Positions 28,467-38,579 of a stretch of DNA of 64,000 nucleotides are shown here, one piece after another. Below the pieces are notes generated by a model, which saw only the letters and a list, made by a program, of their open reading frames with translations, had not been told where the DNA came from and searched no databases. Made by a program: the position numbers and the translations under genes. Every line of letters starts with the position of its first letter. Position 1 is the stretch's first letter. This stretch comes from Enterobacter bugandensis (GTDB lineage Bacteria; Pseudomonadota; Gammaproteobacteria; Enterobacterales; Enterobacteriaceae): assembly GCF_900324475.1 (NCBI RefSeq), contig NZ_LT992502.1:496001-560000 (forward strand), read 5' to 3'.

Positions 28467-28539
28467 CATGCCCGGTGGCGCTGCGCTTGCCGGGCCTACG
28501 TGGTGTAGGCCCGGCAAACGCAGCGCCGCCGGGCGTAAA
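28467..28539. repeat. BIME: two inverted REP units
   Basis: Two REP palindromes in opposite orientation (CCCGGTGGCGCTGCGCTTGC... and GTAGGCCCGGCAAACGCAGC...) between the convergent hexosaminidase and GbpA-like genes. It may act as a bidirectional transcript end. Confidence 0.8.
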
Positions 28540-28545
28540 GGCCAC

Positions 28546-29997
28546 TCAGTTCTTCAGAACCCACGCCTCTTTCCAGTGTGCGCCAACACCTGGCTCATAC
28601 TGGTTTGCGGTTGGGCTGTACTGCACGCAGAAGCCGCTGTACGGGAAAGGCTTACATTCGTAGGTCTTACCGTCTTTAGGCTGAAGCACCACGGTACCTG
28701 CCTTGTACGACGCGATATTGTCCGGGAAGGTAAAGTCGTGGTGGCCGGTGCTATCCGCAGCGGCATCGTCTTCCAGCATCAGGTTCAGGACGTCCTGCGC
28801 GAACAGGGTGCCGTCTTTATTGGTCGCGTAGTATTTCAGCATGTGGTGACCGGCGGTCACGTCGGTCAGGGTCATGGTGACGTCCTGATTGCTGTTGTTC
28901 ATGTCCTGCTTCAGGTAGCCTTTTTCCGCACCGTGGTGGTTCATCACGTGTGCTTCAAAATTCACGTCACCCTGCGTATTCACGTGGAAGGTCACGGTCG
29001 CGTTGCCATGTTCGATTTTGCTGTATTGCAGATCGGTAACGGCGATGGTTTCGCTCACCTGCGCTTTCTGCTCTTCATAAGAGATAGCAACGGACTGTAA
29101 GGTGCTGCCGTCTTTCACGAAGACGCTGTTGGCGCCGTGAACCGGGCTGATGTCACCGGCTTCATCCTTCACGCCGACGCGCACGTCGTGCTGCGCGGTG
29201 TTGATCTTCTGCGCCAGATCGTAGGACCACTGGTTAGCGTCGCCTTGTTCAGCAGAGCCGATGGTCATCTCGGTGCGCATGGCGGTCACTTCGCCGTGGG
29301 CGTCGAAGAAGCGTGCGATAACTTTATCGCCCACGTTCAGGTTATTACCGGCAATCTGGCCGCTCAGGGTTTTGCTCCACTCGGACACAACCGCAGGTGT
29401 TTCGTCCGGGGTAACGTTGCCGCCATTCCCGAAATCAACGTCGATAGCCTGATAGAAGCTGTTTGTGGTATCTGCAATTTCCCATACGCCGTAAATTACC
29501 TGATAGCCTGTACGTTCAGGAACATTACAGGTCATGGATTTAGTTACGGCTGGCGCCTGGCTATTTCCGTTAATTGTACAGAACGGGGTTAATTCAAACT
29601 GATCGCGAGTTAGCGGCTTATTTGGGTCCCAGTTTTGTTTGGTAATGTAATAACGCCAGTTGGTGGTTTTGTGCGGCGCAGTATGGTGCCAGACAAATTC
29701 ATGCGGGCCCGCGGTCATCGGGTTTTTAGTCCACGCATTCAGGCTCTGCTTATCCAGCTGAGAATATTGAGAGATACCCGCGCTGGCGAGGTGTCCGTCT
29801 GCTGGCTCTGCCCCGGTCGGGAAGCCGGAGGTTTTCTCTACGCTCTGCGGTTCATACTGTACGGAGCCGCAATCAATATTTTGACCCAGCTTACACATAT
29901 AGGCGCGGCTGGCAGGAGATTCAATATATCCGTGAGCAAATGCCGAAGATGCAACGGTCACTGTTGCGAGGGCAAGTGCAATTTTTGAAAGTTTCAT
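28546..29997 (-). CDS. gbpA: GbpA-like chitin-binding lytic polysaccharide monooxygenase
   Basis: A 483-residue secreted protein close in length to Vibrio cholerae GbpA. The signal peptide ends SAFA, leaving His as residue 1 of the mature protein (HGYIESPASR), the N-terminal copper ligand of AA10 monooxygenases; the second His is in HEFVWHHTAPH. Following the AA10 domain (about 24-205) are two beta domains and a C-terminal CBM73-type chitin-binding domain (GKTYECKPFPYSGFCVQYSP). It cleaves crystalline chitin and may bind GlcNAc surfaces. The 5' leader holds a long inverted repeat reaching the ribosome site. Confidence 0.92.
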   Translation of the reverse strand: MKLSKIALALATVTVASSAFAHGYIESPASRAYMCKLGQNIDCGSVQYEPQSVEKTSGFPTGAEPADGHLASAGISQYSQLDKQSLNAWTKNPMTAGPHEFVWHHTAPHKTTNWRYYITKQNWDPNKPLTRDQFELTPFCTINGNSQAPAVTKSMTCNVPERTGYQVIYGVWEIADTTNSFYQAIDVDFGNGGNVTPDETPAVVSEWSKTLSGQIAGNNLNVGDKVIARFFDAHGEVTAMRTEMTIGSAEQGDANQWSYDLAQKINTAQHDVRVGVKDEAGDISPVHGANSVFVKDGSTLQSVAISYEEQKAQVSETIAVTDLQYSKIEHGNATVTFHVNTQGDVNFEAHVMNHHGAEKGYLKQDMNNSNQDVTMTLTDVTAGHHMLKYYATNKDGTLFAQDVLNLMLEDDAAADSTGHHDFTFPDNIASYKAGTVVLQPKDGKTYECKPFPYSGFCVQYSPTANQYEPGVGAHWKEAWVLKN

Positions 29998-30002
29998 TAC
30001 TC

Positions 30003-30051
30003 ATCCATTATTAGAGAATATTACTAGGCGAGGGAGAGTCTAATAATGGAT
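30003..30051 (-). promoter_or_regulatory. Stem-loop in the gbpA 5' leader overlapping the ribosome site
   Basis: A 13-bp perfect inverted repeat: ATCCATTATTAGA (30003-30015) and TCTAATAATGGAT (30039-30051) with a 23-nt loop. In the gbpA mRNA the 3' arm contains GGAT of the GGATGAG ribosome site, 6-9 nt before the ATG. The stem could hide the site and control translation. Confidence 0.55.
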
Positions 30052-30094
30052 CTGGCTCTGTGTCATTTTACCCGGAGAGTAAAAATAACCGAAA

Positions 30095-30119
30095 TAAAAA
30101 AGGCAGCCCGAGCTGCCTT
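30095..30119 (-). terminator. ridA terminator
   Basis: Stem AAGGCAGC-tcgg-GCTGCCTT on the minus strand followed by TTTTTATTTC, just after the ridA stop. Classical intrinsic terminator. Confidence 0.85.
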
Positions 30120-30136
30120 CTGTTTATTGAAATGTA

Positions 30137-30523
30137 TTAACGACGTACGGCGATCGCTTCAATTTCAATTTTCACGTCTTTTGGCAGACGCGCCACTTCC
30201 ACGCAGGAGCGCGCCGGGAAGGTGGCGTTGTGCTCGGTGAAGAACGCTTCATACGTAGCGTTAACGGTGGCGAAGTCGTTCAGATCTTTCACGAACACCG
30301 TCGTTTTGACGATATCACCCACTTTCAGGCCCGCAGATTCAACGATAGCCTGCACGTTTTCCAGCGACTGACGCGCCTGCGCCGCCACGTCGGCCGGTAC
30401 TTCACCGGTTTTCGGGTTTACCGGGATCTGGCCAGAGGTGATGATCATGCTGCCCAGATCAACGCCCTGAACGTATGGGCCGATAGCCGCTGGTGCATTT
30501 TCCGTCGCGAGTACTTTGCTCAT
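30137..30523 (-). CDS. ridA: Enamine/imine deaminase RidA
   Basis: A 128-residue YjgF/YER057c/UK114 protein that hydrolyses reactive 2-aminoacrylate and other enamines released by PLP enzymes. Family signatures are AIGPYVQGVDLG, SGQIPVNPKTGEV and the catalytic Arg in PARSCVEVARLPKDVKIEIEAIA. It is downstream of pyrI but has its own promoter-like sequence (30563-30590). Cytosolic trimer in the family. Confidence 0.95.
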   Translation of the reverse strand: MSKVLATENAPAAIGPYVQGVDLGSMIITSGQIPVNPKTGEVPADVAAQARQSLENVQAIVESAGLKVGDIVKTTVFVKDLNDFATVNATYEAFFTEHNATFPARSCVEVARLPKDVKIEIEAIAVRR

Positions 30524-30562
30524 TTTTTCTCCAGAATTACAGCGTTAAGAATGTTCCCGGCC

Positions 30563-30590
30563 ATTATAACAGCCGGGATTTCATTACCAA
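30563..30590 (-). promoter_or_regulatory. Candidate ridA promoter
   Basis: On the minus strand TTGGTA, a 16-bp spacer and a perfect TATAAT, 40 bp before the ridA start. The -10 sits in the loop of an inverted repeat CCCGGC/GCCGGG that could also act as a weak pyrI transcript end. Confidence 0.55.
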
Positions 30591-30596
30591 CCTCAA

Positions 30597-31058
30597 TTAG
30601 TTGGCCAGCACCACATAATGGGAAAACTCTTTTTCGCAGTATTTGCATTTGAGCGCGATGTCATTGGCGCGCTTTTTCACTGCAAAGCTGGACGAAACCG
30701 GCTCGGCGTGGCTGATGCAGTTGCTGTTCGGGCAGACCAGCACGCTTTCGATGCGCTCCGGCAGGCTCGGGCGGGATTTGCCCACCACGTCGTAATCGTC
30801 GATGCGGTTAACCGTGGCCTCCGGCGCGTACAGCGACAGCTGGTTGACCTGCTCGTCGGTCAGGAAGGTGTTCTCGATCTTGATCAGATCTTTACGGCCC
30901 ATTTCGCCGGAAGGCAGGTTCAGGCCGATGGTGATGCGCTGGTCGGTTTCGGTCAGTTTGAACAGCGTCAGCAGCTTAAAGCCCACCTGCGCAGGGATGT
31001 GGTCAATCACGGTGCCACGCTTGATGGCTTCAACCTGGAGTTTGTTATCGTGTGTCAT
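30597..31058 (-). CDS. pyrI: Aspartate carbamoyltransferase regulatory chain PyrI
   Basis: A 153-residue regulatory subunit of aspartate transcarbamylase that binds CTP and ATP at the N-terminus and zinc at the C-terminus. The four zinc cysteines are visible in CPNSNC and CKYCEKEF. It is 12 nt downstream of pyrB, in one operon. Confidence 0.95.
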   Translation of the reverse strand: MTHDNKLQVEAIKRGTVIDHIPAQVGFKLLTLFKLTETDQRITIGLNLPSGEMGRKDLIKIENTFLTDEQVNQLSLYAPEATVNRIDDYDVVGKSRPSLPERIESVLVCPNSNCISHAEPVSSSFAVKKRANDIALKCKYCEKEFSHYVVLAN

Positions 31059-31070
31059 GGTCGTCTCCCC

Positions 31071-32003
31071 TTACAGAGCTAATTCGCGATTCAGAACCAG
31101 TGCCAGTAACGCCTGGCGAGCGAAGATGCCGTTTCCGGCCTGCTGGAAGTACCAGGCGTGCGGCGTTTTATCCACGTCGGTGGCAATCTCATCGATGCGC
31201 GGCAGCGGGTGCAGCACCTTCATGTTGTCGCGCGCGCCGTCGAGGTCGCTGGCGCGCAGCACGAACTGCGCCTTCACGTTGGCGTATTCGGACGGATCCA
31301 GACGCTCTTTCTGCACGCGGGTCATATAGAGAATATCCACGTTGCCCACCACCTCTTCGATGCTGGCGTGCAGGCTCCACGTAATGCCTTTCTCGTCCAG
31401 CATGTCGAGGATGTACTGCGGCATCGCCAGCGCGTCCGGGGCGATGAAGAAGAAGCGGTTGCCGCTAAATTTCGCCAGCGCCTGGGTCAGGGAGTGGACG
31501 GTGCGGCCGTACTTCAGGTCACCGACCATGGCGATGTTCAGGTTTTCAAGCGTGCCCTGCGTCTCCTGAATGGTGAACAGGTCCAGCAGGGTCTGCGTCG
31601 GATGCTGGTTGGCGCCGTCACCGGCGTTCAGCACCGGAATGCCGCCAGAAAACTCGGTCGCCAGACGCGCCGCGCCCTCCTGCGGGTGGCGCATCACAAT
31701 CGCGTCAACGTAGGTGCTGATCACTGAAATGGTATCCGCCAGGGTTTCGCCTTTTTTGCCCAGCGACGTGTTGCTGCTGTCCGAGAAGCCCACCACGCTC
31801 GCGCCCAGGCGGTGCATGGAGGTTTCAAAGGAGAGGCGGGTGCGCGTCGAGGCTTCAAAGAAACAGCTCGCGATCACCTTGTGCTTCAGCAGCTCCGGCT
31901 GCGGATTGGCCTTCAGTTTTGCCGCGGTTTCCAGAACCAGTTCCAGCTCTTCGCGGCTGAGGTCGTTTATGGAAATGATGTGTTTTTGATAAAGCGGATT
32001 CAT
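31071..32003 (-). CDS. pyrB: Aspartate carbamoyltransferase catalytic chain PyrB
   Basis: A 310-residue catalytic subunit that makes carbamoyl aspartate, the first committed step of pyrimidine synthesis. Carbamoyl phosphate motif [11 protein letters not shown] lies near residues 53-63, and [14 protein letters not shown] near 265-278. Controlled by UTP-sensitive attenuation through pyrL and the terminator just upstream. Confidence 0.95.
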   Translation of the reverse strand: MNPLYQKHIISINDLSREELELVLETAAKLKANPQPELLKHKVIASCFFEASTRTRLSFETSMHRLGASVVGFSDSSNTSLGKKGETLADTISVISTYVDAIVMRHPQEGAARLATEFSGGIPVLNAGDGANQHPTQTLLDLFTIQETQGTLENLNIAMVGDLKYGRTVHSLTQALAKFSGNRFFFIAPDALAMPQYILDMLDEKGITWSLHASIEEVVGNVDILYMTRVQKERLDPSEYANVKAQFVLRASDLDGARDNMKVLHPLPRIDEIATDVDKTPHAWYFQQAGNGIFARQALLALVLNRELAL

Positions 32004-32024
32004 GTTTATCTCCTGACGCCGGGC

Positions 32025-32051
32025 AAAAAAAAGCCCCTCAAATGAGGGGCT
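32025..32051 (-). terminator. pyrBI attenuator
   Basis: Stem GCCCCTCA/TGAGGGGC (32033-32040 and 32043-32050) followed on the minus strand by eight T residues, between pyrL and pyrB. It overlaps the end of pyrL, so ribosomes following closely behind RNA polymerase would block it when UTP is low. Confidence 0.92.
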
Positions 32052-32142
32052 CTGGGAATAGGTTTAGCAACGGGAAGAAAAACGGCAGGCCAGCGTCTGA
32101 TTTCAGACGCGGTAAGACGTTATGTCGTACACGCTTGACCAT
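32038..32142 (-). CDS. pyrL: pyrBI operon leader peptide PyrL
   Basis: A 34-residue leader peptide, [18 protein letters not shown] followed by [16 protein letters not shown], recognisably like E. coli PyrL (MVQCVRHFVLPRLKKDAG...). The Phe run corresponds to the U-rich stretch where RNA polymerase pauses at low UTP. GGGAGGAAGC precedes the ATG. The end runs into the attenuator stem. A longer in-frame start at 32220 is before the promoter -10 and is not used. Confidence 0.9.
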   Translation of the reverse strand: MVKRVRHNVLPRLKSDAGLPFFFPLLNLFPEPLI

Positions 32143-32167
32143 GCTTCCTCCCGGCAAATTGTCGGGC

Positions 32168-32195
32168 ATTATACGCAGCTCGTTTTTGGGATCAA
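32168..32195 (-). promoter_or_regulatory. pyrLBI promoter
   Basis: Minus strand: TTGATC (32195-32190), 16-bp spacer, perfect TATAAT (32173-32168), about 25 bp before the pyrL start. Confidence 0.7.
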
Positions 32196-32242
32196 GCGAT
32201 TTAATGCACGCTTTACTCAATGCAAACGGTTCTTTATGAATA

Positions 32243-32722
32243 TTAATGCATTCTGAGTAAATAATTAATTTGCTTGTGCACCAGCGCGGTACGCTTCACC
32301 ACCCGGGGCGCGACCCAGACGATACTGCTTCCCGCCACCACGCCTAAAATTTCCGGTAACTGGTGATAATCCAGAATACGCGCCACCGCGCGGCCATATC
32401 CGGCAACGGTATGAATAAGGATAAATTCGCTATTGTGCTCCACGCTTACCACCATTTCGGAGACGGTACGCGCGGCGTCGGGGGCAGGGCGCAGCTGGGG
32501 ATTCAGCGAATAAATCTTTAGCCCTTTGGCATTGCGAATTTTTATGACGCCAAGCAGCTTGAGCAGACGTGAAACGGTGGACTGGCTGATGGTCTCAAAA
32601 CCCCGCTCCTGCAAGTCGCGGCGGATCTCTTCCTGAGAGAGATAGCTCTTTTCCGCGATCAGACGCTGGCAGACCGTTAGCTGTAGTTGCTCTTTGGGAG
32701 AGTACTCTTCGTAATCCATCAT
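32243..32722 (-). CDS. ArgR-family regulator of the arginine deiminase operon
   Basis: A protein of about 159 residues with the ArgR layout: N-terminal winged HTH (LSQEEIRRDLQERGFETISQSTVSRLLKLLG) and C-terminal oligomerisation and arginine-binding domain (LIHTVAGYGRAVARILDYHQ...VVAGSSIVWVAP). ATG codons at 32722 and 32719 both follow a GGGAAC site; a longer frame reaches back to 32875 through a REP element and is rejected. It is last in the arcACB-carrier operon, as in Salmonella where an ArgR paralogue accompanies this pathway. It is distinct from the housekeeping ArgR and probably adjusts the operon to arginine. Confidence 0.85.
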   Translation of the reverse strand: MMDYEEYSPKEQLQLTVCQRLIAEKSYLSQEEIRRDLQERGFETISQSTVSRLLKLLGVIKIRNAKGLKIYSLNPQLRPAPDAARTVSEMVVSVEHNSEFILIHTVAGYGRAVARILDYHQLPEILGVVAGSSIVWVAPRVVKRTALVHKQINYLLRMH

Positions 32723-32767
32723 AGTTCCCATATCAGTTCCCGAAATAACCGGTGGCACCGCACCGAT

Positions 32768-32802
32768 CCGTAGGCCGGATGAGCGCAGCGCCATCCGGCA
32801 AA
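32768..32802. repeat. REP element
   Basis: REP palindrome (GTAGGCCGGATGAGCGCAGC with the inverse arm GCCATCCGGCA) between the carrier stop and the ArgR-like start. Confidence 0.75.
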
Positions 32803-34206
32803 TCACAACAACGCGCCCAGGCTTAACGCCACCATAATCACCACCGTCAAAATCCCCAGCAGCGGCGCGACCCATTTCAGATAACGCACGTAGGGCACGC
32901 GGGCGATAGCCAGCCCGCCCATCACGACGGCAGAGGTGGGGGTGATAAGGTTAACGATGCCGGACGCCGACTGGTAAGCCGTAACCACCAGGTCGCGGTT
33001 GACGTTAGCGAAATCGGCAAGGGGCGCCATGATCGGCATCGTCAGAACGGCCAGGCCGGACGAAGAAGGCACAAGAAACGACAGCACCACCTCCAGCCAG
33101 TACATCACGTTAATGAACGCCACCGTCGACAATCCGGTGACCATCCCCTCGGCGCTGTGCAAAATGGTGTGGGTAATCATGCCCTTATCCATAATCACTA
33201 CGATACCGCGCGCGATGCCGATAATCAGCGCGACGCCCAGCAAATCTCGCGCGCCGTTGATAAACGTCGACGTCAGCTCCTCTTCGCTCATGCGGGCGAT
33301 AAGCCCAACGATAATGGCGCTGGCGAGGAACACCGCCGAGATCTCCGCCATCCACCAGCCCAGCACCGCCACGCCGTAGATCATCACCGCGAAGGCGAGG
33401 GCGAAAATCACCAGGATGAGTTTGCGCACCGGGGTAAATTCCAGCGACTGCTCGCCCTTGTTGCCGAGGAAGTGGGCGAGGTTCTCCTCCTGTTTATCCG
33501 CCACGATCGACAGGGACGGATCTTTGCGCACCTTGCGGGCATAGCGCATCACCCACGCCACGCAGATGATCCAGCCGATGACCAGCAGCGCGATGCGCAG
33601 CATGATCCCATTGGTGAAGGGGATCCCGGCGGCGTTAGCGGCGATCACCGTCGCGAACGGGTTAATGGTGGACCCGAGCGTGCCGATCCCCGCCCCGAGC
33701 AGTACGGTGGACGCGGCAACCACCGGATCGAACCGCGCCGCCAGCATCACCGGCACCAGTAAGGTATAGAAGGGCAGCGACTCTTCGGCCATGCCGTAAA
33801 TCGTGCCGCCTGCGGCAAACAGCGCCATCAGGATCGGGATCATCCACTCTTCGCGCCCGCGCAGCTTAGTGGTGACGCGCTCGATCCCGGCGTCAATTGC
33901 CCCGGTTTTGGTGACGATCCCGAGAAATCCCCCGATGATCAGGATAAACAACGCAACGTCGATCGCCCCGGCCTGGCCGGACTCCGGATCGTACAGCCCG
34001 GCAATCGGCGCCATCAGCACCGACACCAGCCCCTGCGGGTGCGATGCCACGTGCGCATAGGTGCCGGCAACCGGCACCTCTTTGCCGAGCGCCTCGTTCA
34101 TCGCCATATGGTACTGCCCGGCCGGAACAATCCACGTCAGCACGGCAACCACGGCAATCAGAAAAAAGAGAATGGTGTAAGCGGAGGGAAACTTGAACTT
34201 GCCCAT
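32803..34206 (-). CDS. YfcC-family membrane carrier, probable arginine/ornithine exchanger
   Basis: A 467-residue inner-membrane protein with about 11-12 helices of the YfcC family (DcuC/AbgT-like C4-dicarboxylate carrier superfamily). Conserved blocks are GGTIYGMAEESLPFY, GAGIGTLGSTINPFAT and SGLAVLTMPIMAPLAD. Its place inside the arginine deiminase operon suggests arginine uptake in exchange for ornithine, the role ArcD plays elsewhere; ArcD belongs to a different family, so the exchange is inferred. Confidence 0.8.
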   Translation of the reverse strand: MGKFKFPSAYTILFFLIAVVAVLTWIVPAGQYHMAMNEALGKEVPVAGTYAHVASHPQGLVSVLMAPIAGLYDPESGQAGAIDVALFILIIGGFLGIVTKTGAIDAGIERVTTKLRGREEWMIPILMALFAAGGTIYGMAEESLPFYTLLVPVMLAARFDPVVAASTVLLGAGIGTLGSTINPFATVIAANAAGIPFTNGIMLRIALLVIGWIICVAWVMRYARKVRKDPSLSIVADKQEENLAHFLGNKGEQSLEFTPVRKLILVIFALAFAVMIYGVAVLGWWMAEISAVFLASAIIVGLIARMSEEELTSTFINGARDLLGVALIIGIARGIVVIMDKGMITHTILHSAEGMVTGLSTVAFINVMYWLEVVLSFLVPSSSGLAVLTMPIMAPLADFANVNRDLVVTAYQSASGIVNLITPTSAVVMGGLAIARVPYVRYLKWVAPLLGILTVVIMVALSLGALL

Positions 34207-34253
34207 GATGTTCTCCTGAATCCCGGCGCACCCCGCGGCGCGCCGGGCGGTGA

Positions 34254-35258
34254 TTAGTCGCCGAGTGTCGCCACCATGACCGCCTTAATGGTGTGCATGC
34301 GGTTTTCTGCTTCGTCAAAGACGATGGAGTTCGGTGATTCAAAGACCTCTTCCGTCACCTCCAGCCCCTTCAGGCCGTACGCCATCTCGATCTCGCGGCC
34401 CACTTTAGTGTGCTCGTTGTGGAACGCGGGCAGGCAGTGCATGAACTTGACGTTCGGGTTGCCGGTGGCCTTCATCACGTCCGCGTTGATTTGATACGGC
34501 TTCATCAGGCTGACGCGCTCGGCCCACGCCTCCTTCGGCTCTCCCATGGAGACCCACACGTCGGTGTAGAGGAAATCGGTGCCCTGCACGCCTTCTTCCA
34601 CATCGTCGGTGAGGGTGATGCGCGCGCCCGTTTCTTTGGCGATGGCGCGGCACTGCTCAACCAGCCCGGCTTCCGGCCAGAAGGATTTGGGCGCGACGAG
34701 GCGGATATCCATCCCCATCTTGGCCGCGCCGACCATCAGGGAGTTGCCCATGTTATTCCGCGCGTCGCCGAGATAGGCAAAGCTCAGCTCCGGCAGAGTT
34801 TTGCCCGGTGAATGCTCCAGCATGGTCATCAGATCCGCGAGAATTTGCGTCGGGTGGAACTCGTCCGTCAGGCCGTTCCATACCGGCACGCCCGCATACT
34901 CGCCCAACTCCTCGACGATGGCCTGGCCGTAGCCGCGGTACTCGATGCCGTCATACATGCGGCCCAGCACGCGGGCGGTGTCTTTCATCGACTCTTTATG
35001 GCCGATCTGCGACCCGCTTGGGCCGAGGTAGGTGACCTGCGCGCCTTGGTCAAACGCGCCCACTTCGAAGGCGCAGCGGGTGCGGGTGGAGGTTTTTTCA
35101 AAGATCAGGGCGATGTTTTTCCCGACCAGCGTCTGCTTTTCGCGCCCGGCTTTTTTGGCCGCCTTCAGCTCGATGGCGAGGTCGATCAGGTACTGAATTT
35201 CCGCCGGGGTGTAGTCCAGCAGTTTGAGGAAGTTGCGGTTTTTCAGGTTGATGGTCAT
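34254..35258 (-). CDS. arcB: Catabolic ornithine carbamoyltransferase ArcB
   Basis: A 334-residue carbamoyltransferase with the carbamoyl phosphate motif [11 protein letters not shown] (about 57-67) and HCLPAFH near residue 272. In this operon it should run in the catabolic direction, converting citrulline and phosphate to ornithine and carbamoyl phosphate. A second related gene, argI, lies at 48200-49204 and is the biosynthetic one, judged by its ARG boxes and position beside rraB. Confidence 0.92.
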   Translation of the reverse strand: MTINLKNRNFLKLLDYTPAEIQYLIDLAIELKAAKKAGREKQTLVGKNIALIFEKTSTRTRCAFEVGAFDQGAQVTYLGPSGSQIGHKESMKDTARVLGRMYDGIEYRGYGQAIVEELGEYAGVPVWNGLTDEFHPTQILADLMTMLEHSPGKTLPELSFAYLGDARNNMGNSLMVGAAKMGMDIRLVAPKSFWPEAGLVEQCRAIAKETGARITLTDDVEEGVQGTDFLYTDVWVSMGEPKEAWAERVSLMKPYQINADVMKATGNPNVKFMHCLPAFHNEHTKVGREIEMAYGLKGLEVTEEVFESPNSIVFDEAENRMHTIKAVMVATLGD

Positions 35259-35283
35259 GGCTAAATCCTTTTTAAATGAGTGA

Positions 35284-36195
35284 TCAGTTACGAATCAGCG
35301 TGCCTTTCTCGCCCGCGAGGATCTCCGCGCCGTCGGCCAGCGCGCCGATCCCGGCAATGCCGTTGCAGGCCTCAACAAATTCGCGGCAGGCGGCCACTTT
35401 CGGCCCCATCGATCCGGCGTCGAACGGCATGTCTTTAAGCAATTCCGGCGTCACCTGCGCCAGCGGGCGCTGGGTCGGCTTGCCCCAGTCGAGGTACACC
35501 GCGTCGGCATCGGTGAGGATCAGCAGGGCGTCGGCCTCGATCTGGCGCGCCAGCAGGGCGGCGGAGAGGTCTTTGTCGATCACCGCTTCAACGCCGCGAT
35601 AGCCGTTGGCGTTTTCCACTACCGGCACGCCACCGCCGCCGTTGCAGATGACCAGGTGGTCACGCTGGATCAGCGCCGTAATGGCATCGCTCTCGACGAT
35701 GCGCTTCGGCTGCGGAGAGGGCACCACGCGGCGGAAATAGGTGCCGTCGGCCCTGAACGTCCAGCCTTTCTCCGCGGCCAGCGCTTTCGCCTGGGCCTCG
35801 CTGTACACCGGGCCGATGTATTTGGTCGGGTTGCTGAACGCCGGATCGGCGGCGTTCACTTCCACCTGGGTGAGCAGGACGCTCACCTCACGCTGGGGCA
35901 GATTGTTTTTCAGCGCCTGCTGGAGCATGTAGCCGATCATCCCCTGGCTTTCCGCGCCGAGAACGTCCAGCGGGTAGGGCGTCACTTTGTCGTAGGCGCT
36001 GTTCTGCAGCGCCAGCAGCCCGACCTGCGGCCCGTTGCCGTGCACCAGCACCACGCGCCACTGCGCCGTCAGCCCGGCGATGATGCGGGCGGCCTGCTCG
36101 ATGTTCTGGCGCTGGATATCCGCTTCCAGCGGCTCGCCGCGCTTGAGCAGCGCGTTGCCGCCCAGGGCCACAACCAGAGTGGGTTTTCGTTCCAT
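35284..36195 (-). CDS. arcC: Carbamate kinase ArcC
   Basis: A 303-residue amino-acid-kinase-fold enzyme that transfers phosphate from carbamoyl phosphate to ADP, yielding ATP in the last step of arginine fermentation. Motifs include [15 protein letters not shown] at the N-terminus, VHGNGPQVG near residue 50 and NGGGGVPVV near residue 185. It lies between arcA and arcB. Confidence 0.93.
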   Translation of the reverse strand: MERKPTLVVALGGNALLKRGEPLEADIQRQNIEQAARIIAGLTAQWRVVLVHGNGPQVGLLALQNSAYDKVTPYPLDVLGAESQGMIGYMLQQALKNNLPQREVSVLLTQVEVNAADPAFSNPTKYIGPVYSEAQAKALAAEKGWTFRADGTYFRRVVPSPQPKRIVESDAITALIQRDHLVICNGGGGVPVVENANGYRGVEAVIDKDLSAALLARQIEADALLILTDADAVYLDWGKPTQRPLAQVTPELLKDMPFDAGSMGPKVAACREFVEACNGIAGIGALADGAEILAGEKGTLIRN

Positions 36196-36204
36196 GATGG
36201 CTCC

Positions 36205-37425
36205 TTAAATTCCGTCGCGTTCCAGTGGGCAGCTCATGCAGCGCGCGCCGCCGCGACCGCGTCCCAGCTCGTCGCCGGGGATCGGCAGCACGGTAATGCC
36301 CGCTTTGTCGTACTTCTCGTTGGTCCAGACGTTACGCTCGTAGCCGATCACTACGCCCGGGCGGATGGTCAAAACGTTGTTGGCGTCGTTCCACTGCTCG
36401 CGTTCCGCTTCAAAGGCGTCGCCGCCGGTGGTGATCAGGCGGACCTGGTTAATGCCGAGGGCTTTTTCGATGGCGTGCAGCAGGTCGGTTTCCTGCGTGC
36501 GCAGCAGGCCGCCGCGTCCGTCCGGCGTGAGCGTCCAGCACTGGGCATCTTTGCGCACCACTTCCGGATAGACGGAGAAGGTGTCCACGTCGATGTGAGT
36601 CATCACCGTGTCGAGGTGCATGCAGGAGCGATGTTTAGGCAGCTCAACGGCGATTACGCGTTCGGCCTGACGGTGTTTAAACAGGCTGTTGGCGAGGAAC
36701 TCCACGCCCTGCGGCGTCGTGCGCTCGGACATGCCGATCAATACCGCGCCGCGGCCAATCACCAGTACGTCGCCGCCTTCTAAGGTGGCGTGGTCGTAAT
36801 TAATATTCTCGTCGCCGAAATACTTAATAAAATCGCCGTCGGCAAATGCCGGGTGCCAGCGATATATCGCGCGCAGATTATTGGTTTCACGCTGGCGGGC
36901 GGGTTTCGCCATCGGGTTAATGGAGACGCCGTTATAAATCCAGCAGGAGGTATCGCGGGTAAATAAATGGTTCGGCAGCGGCTTCATAATAAAATCATTC
37001 GCCGTGTGGGTATCCACTACCATATTTTTAATGGCTGCCGGAATTTCGCCGTAGGTTAATCCCCCGCTTAATCGCCGCGCCAGTTCGCGGTGCGGCATAT
37101 CCGCCAGCCAGCCGCGCACGTCGCCGGCAAAGGTTGGCCCGAGGCGATAGTCGGAAATTTGTGTTTCAAGAAGCCAGGCTTTCGCTTCTGCGATATCAAG
37201 GGTTTGCGTGAGCAGGTCGGTCAATAGCAGGACTTCCACCCCCTGCTCGCGCAGCGTGTTGGCGAAGATGTCATGCTCCTCACCCGCCCGTTCAACCGAC
37301 AGTACATCATCAAATAACAGTTCCTGACAGTTTGAGGGCGTTAACCGCTTCAGGCTTAAATTAGGGCGGTGCAGCATAACGCTACGCAATTGACCAATTT
37401 CAGAACCGACGTAATGCTTTTCCAT
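36205..37425 (-). CDS. arcA: Arginine deiminase ArcA
   Basis: A 406-residue arginine deiminase that converts arginine to citrulline and ammonia. The active-site Cys is Cys396 in [13 protein letters not shown]; other conserved blocks are [18 protein letters not shown] and [10 protein letters not shown]. It is the first gene of the operon arcA-arcC-arcB-carrier-argR-like, giving ATP from arginine without oxygen and acid resistance through ammonia. Confidence 0.95.
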   Translation of the reverse strand: MEKHYVGSEIGQLRSVMLHRPNLSLKRLTPSNCQELLFDDVLSVERAGEEHDIFANTLREQGVEVLLLTDLLTQTLDIAEAKAWLLETQISDYRLGPTFAGDVRGWLADMPHRELARRLSGGLTYGEIPAAIKNMVVDTHTANDFIMKPLPNHLFTRDTSCWIYNGVSINPMAKPARQRETNNLRAIYRWHPAFADGDFIKYFGDENINYDHATLEGGDVLVIGRGAVLIGMSERTTPQGVEFLANSLFKHRQAERVIAVELPKHRSCMHLDTVMTHIDVDTFSVYPEVVRKDAQCWTLTPDGRGGLLRTQETDLLHAIEKALGINQVRLITTGGDAFEAEREQWNDANNVLTIRPGVVIGYERNVWTNEKYDKAGITVLPIPGDELGRGRGGARCMSCPLERDGI

Positions 37426-38553
<1,128 letters not shown>

Positions 38554-38556
38554 TTT

Positions 38557-38579
38557 CCCCTCACCCCAGCCCTCTCCCA
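38557..38579. repeat. Left half of an intergenic palindrome split by the IS element
   Basis: CCCTCACCCCAGCCCTCTCCC plus a few bases, whose inverse arm GGGAGAGGGCTGGGG lies at 39871-39885 beyond the IS. An intact copy of this element type is at 48139-48180. Confidence 0.75.
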
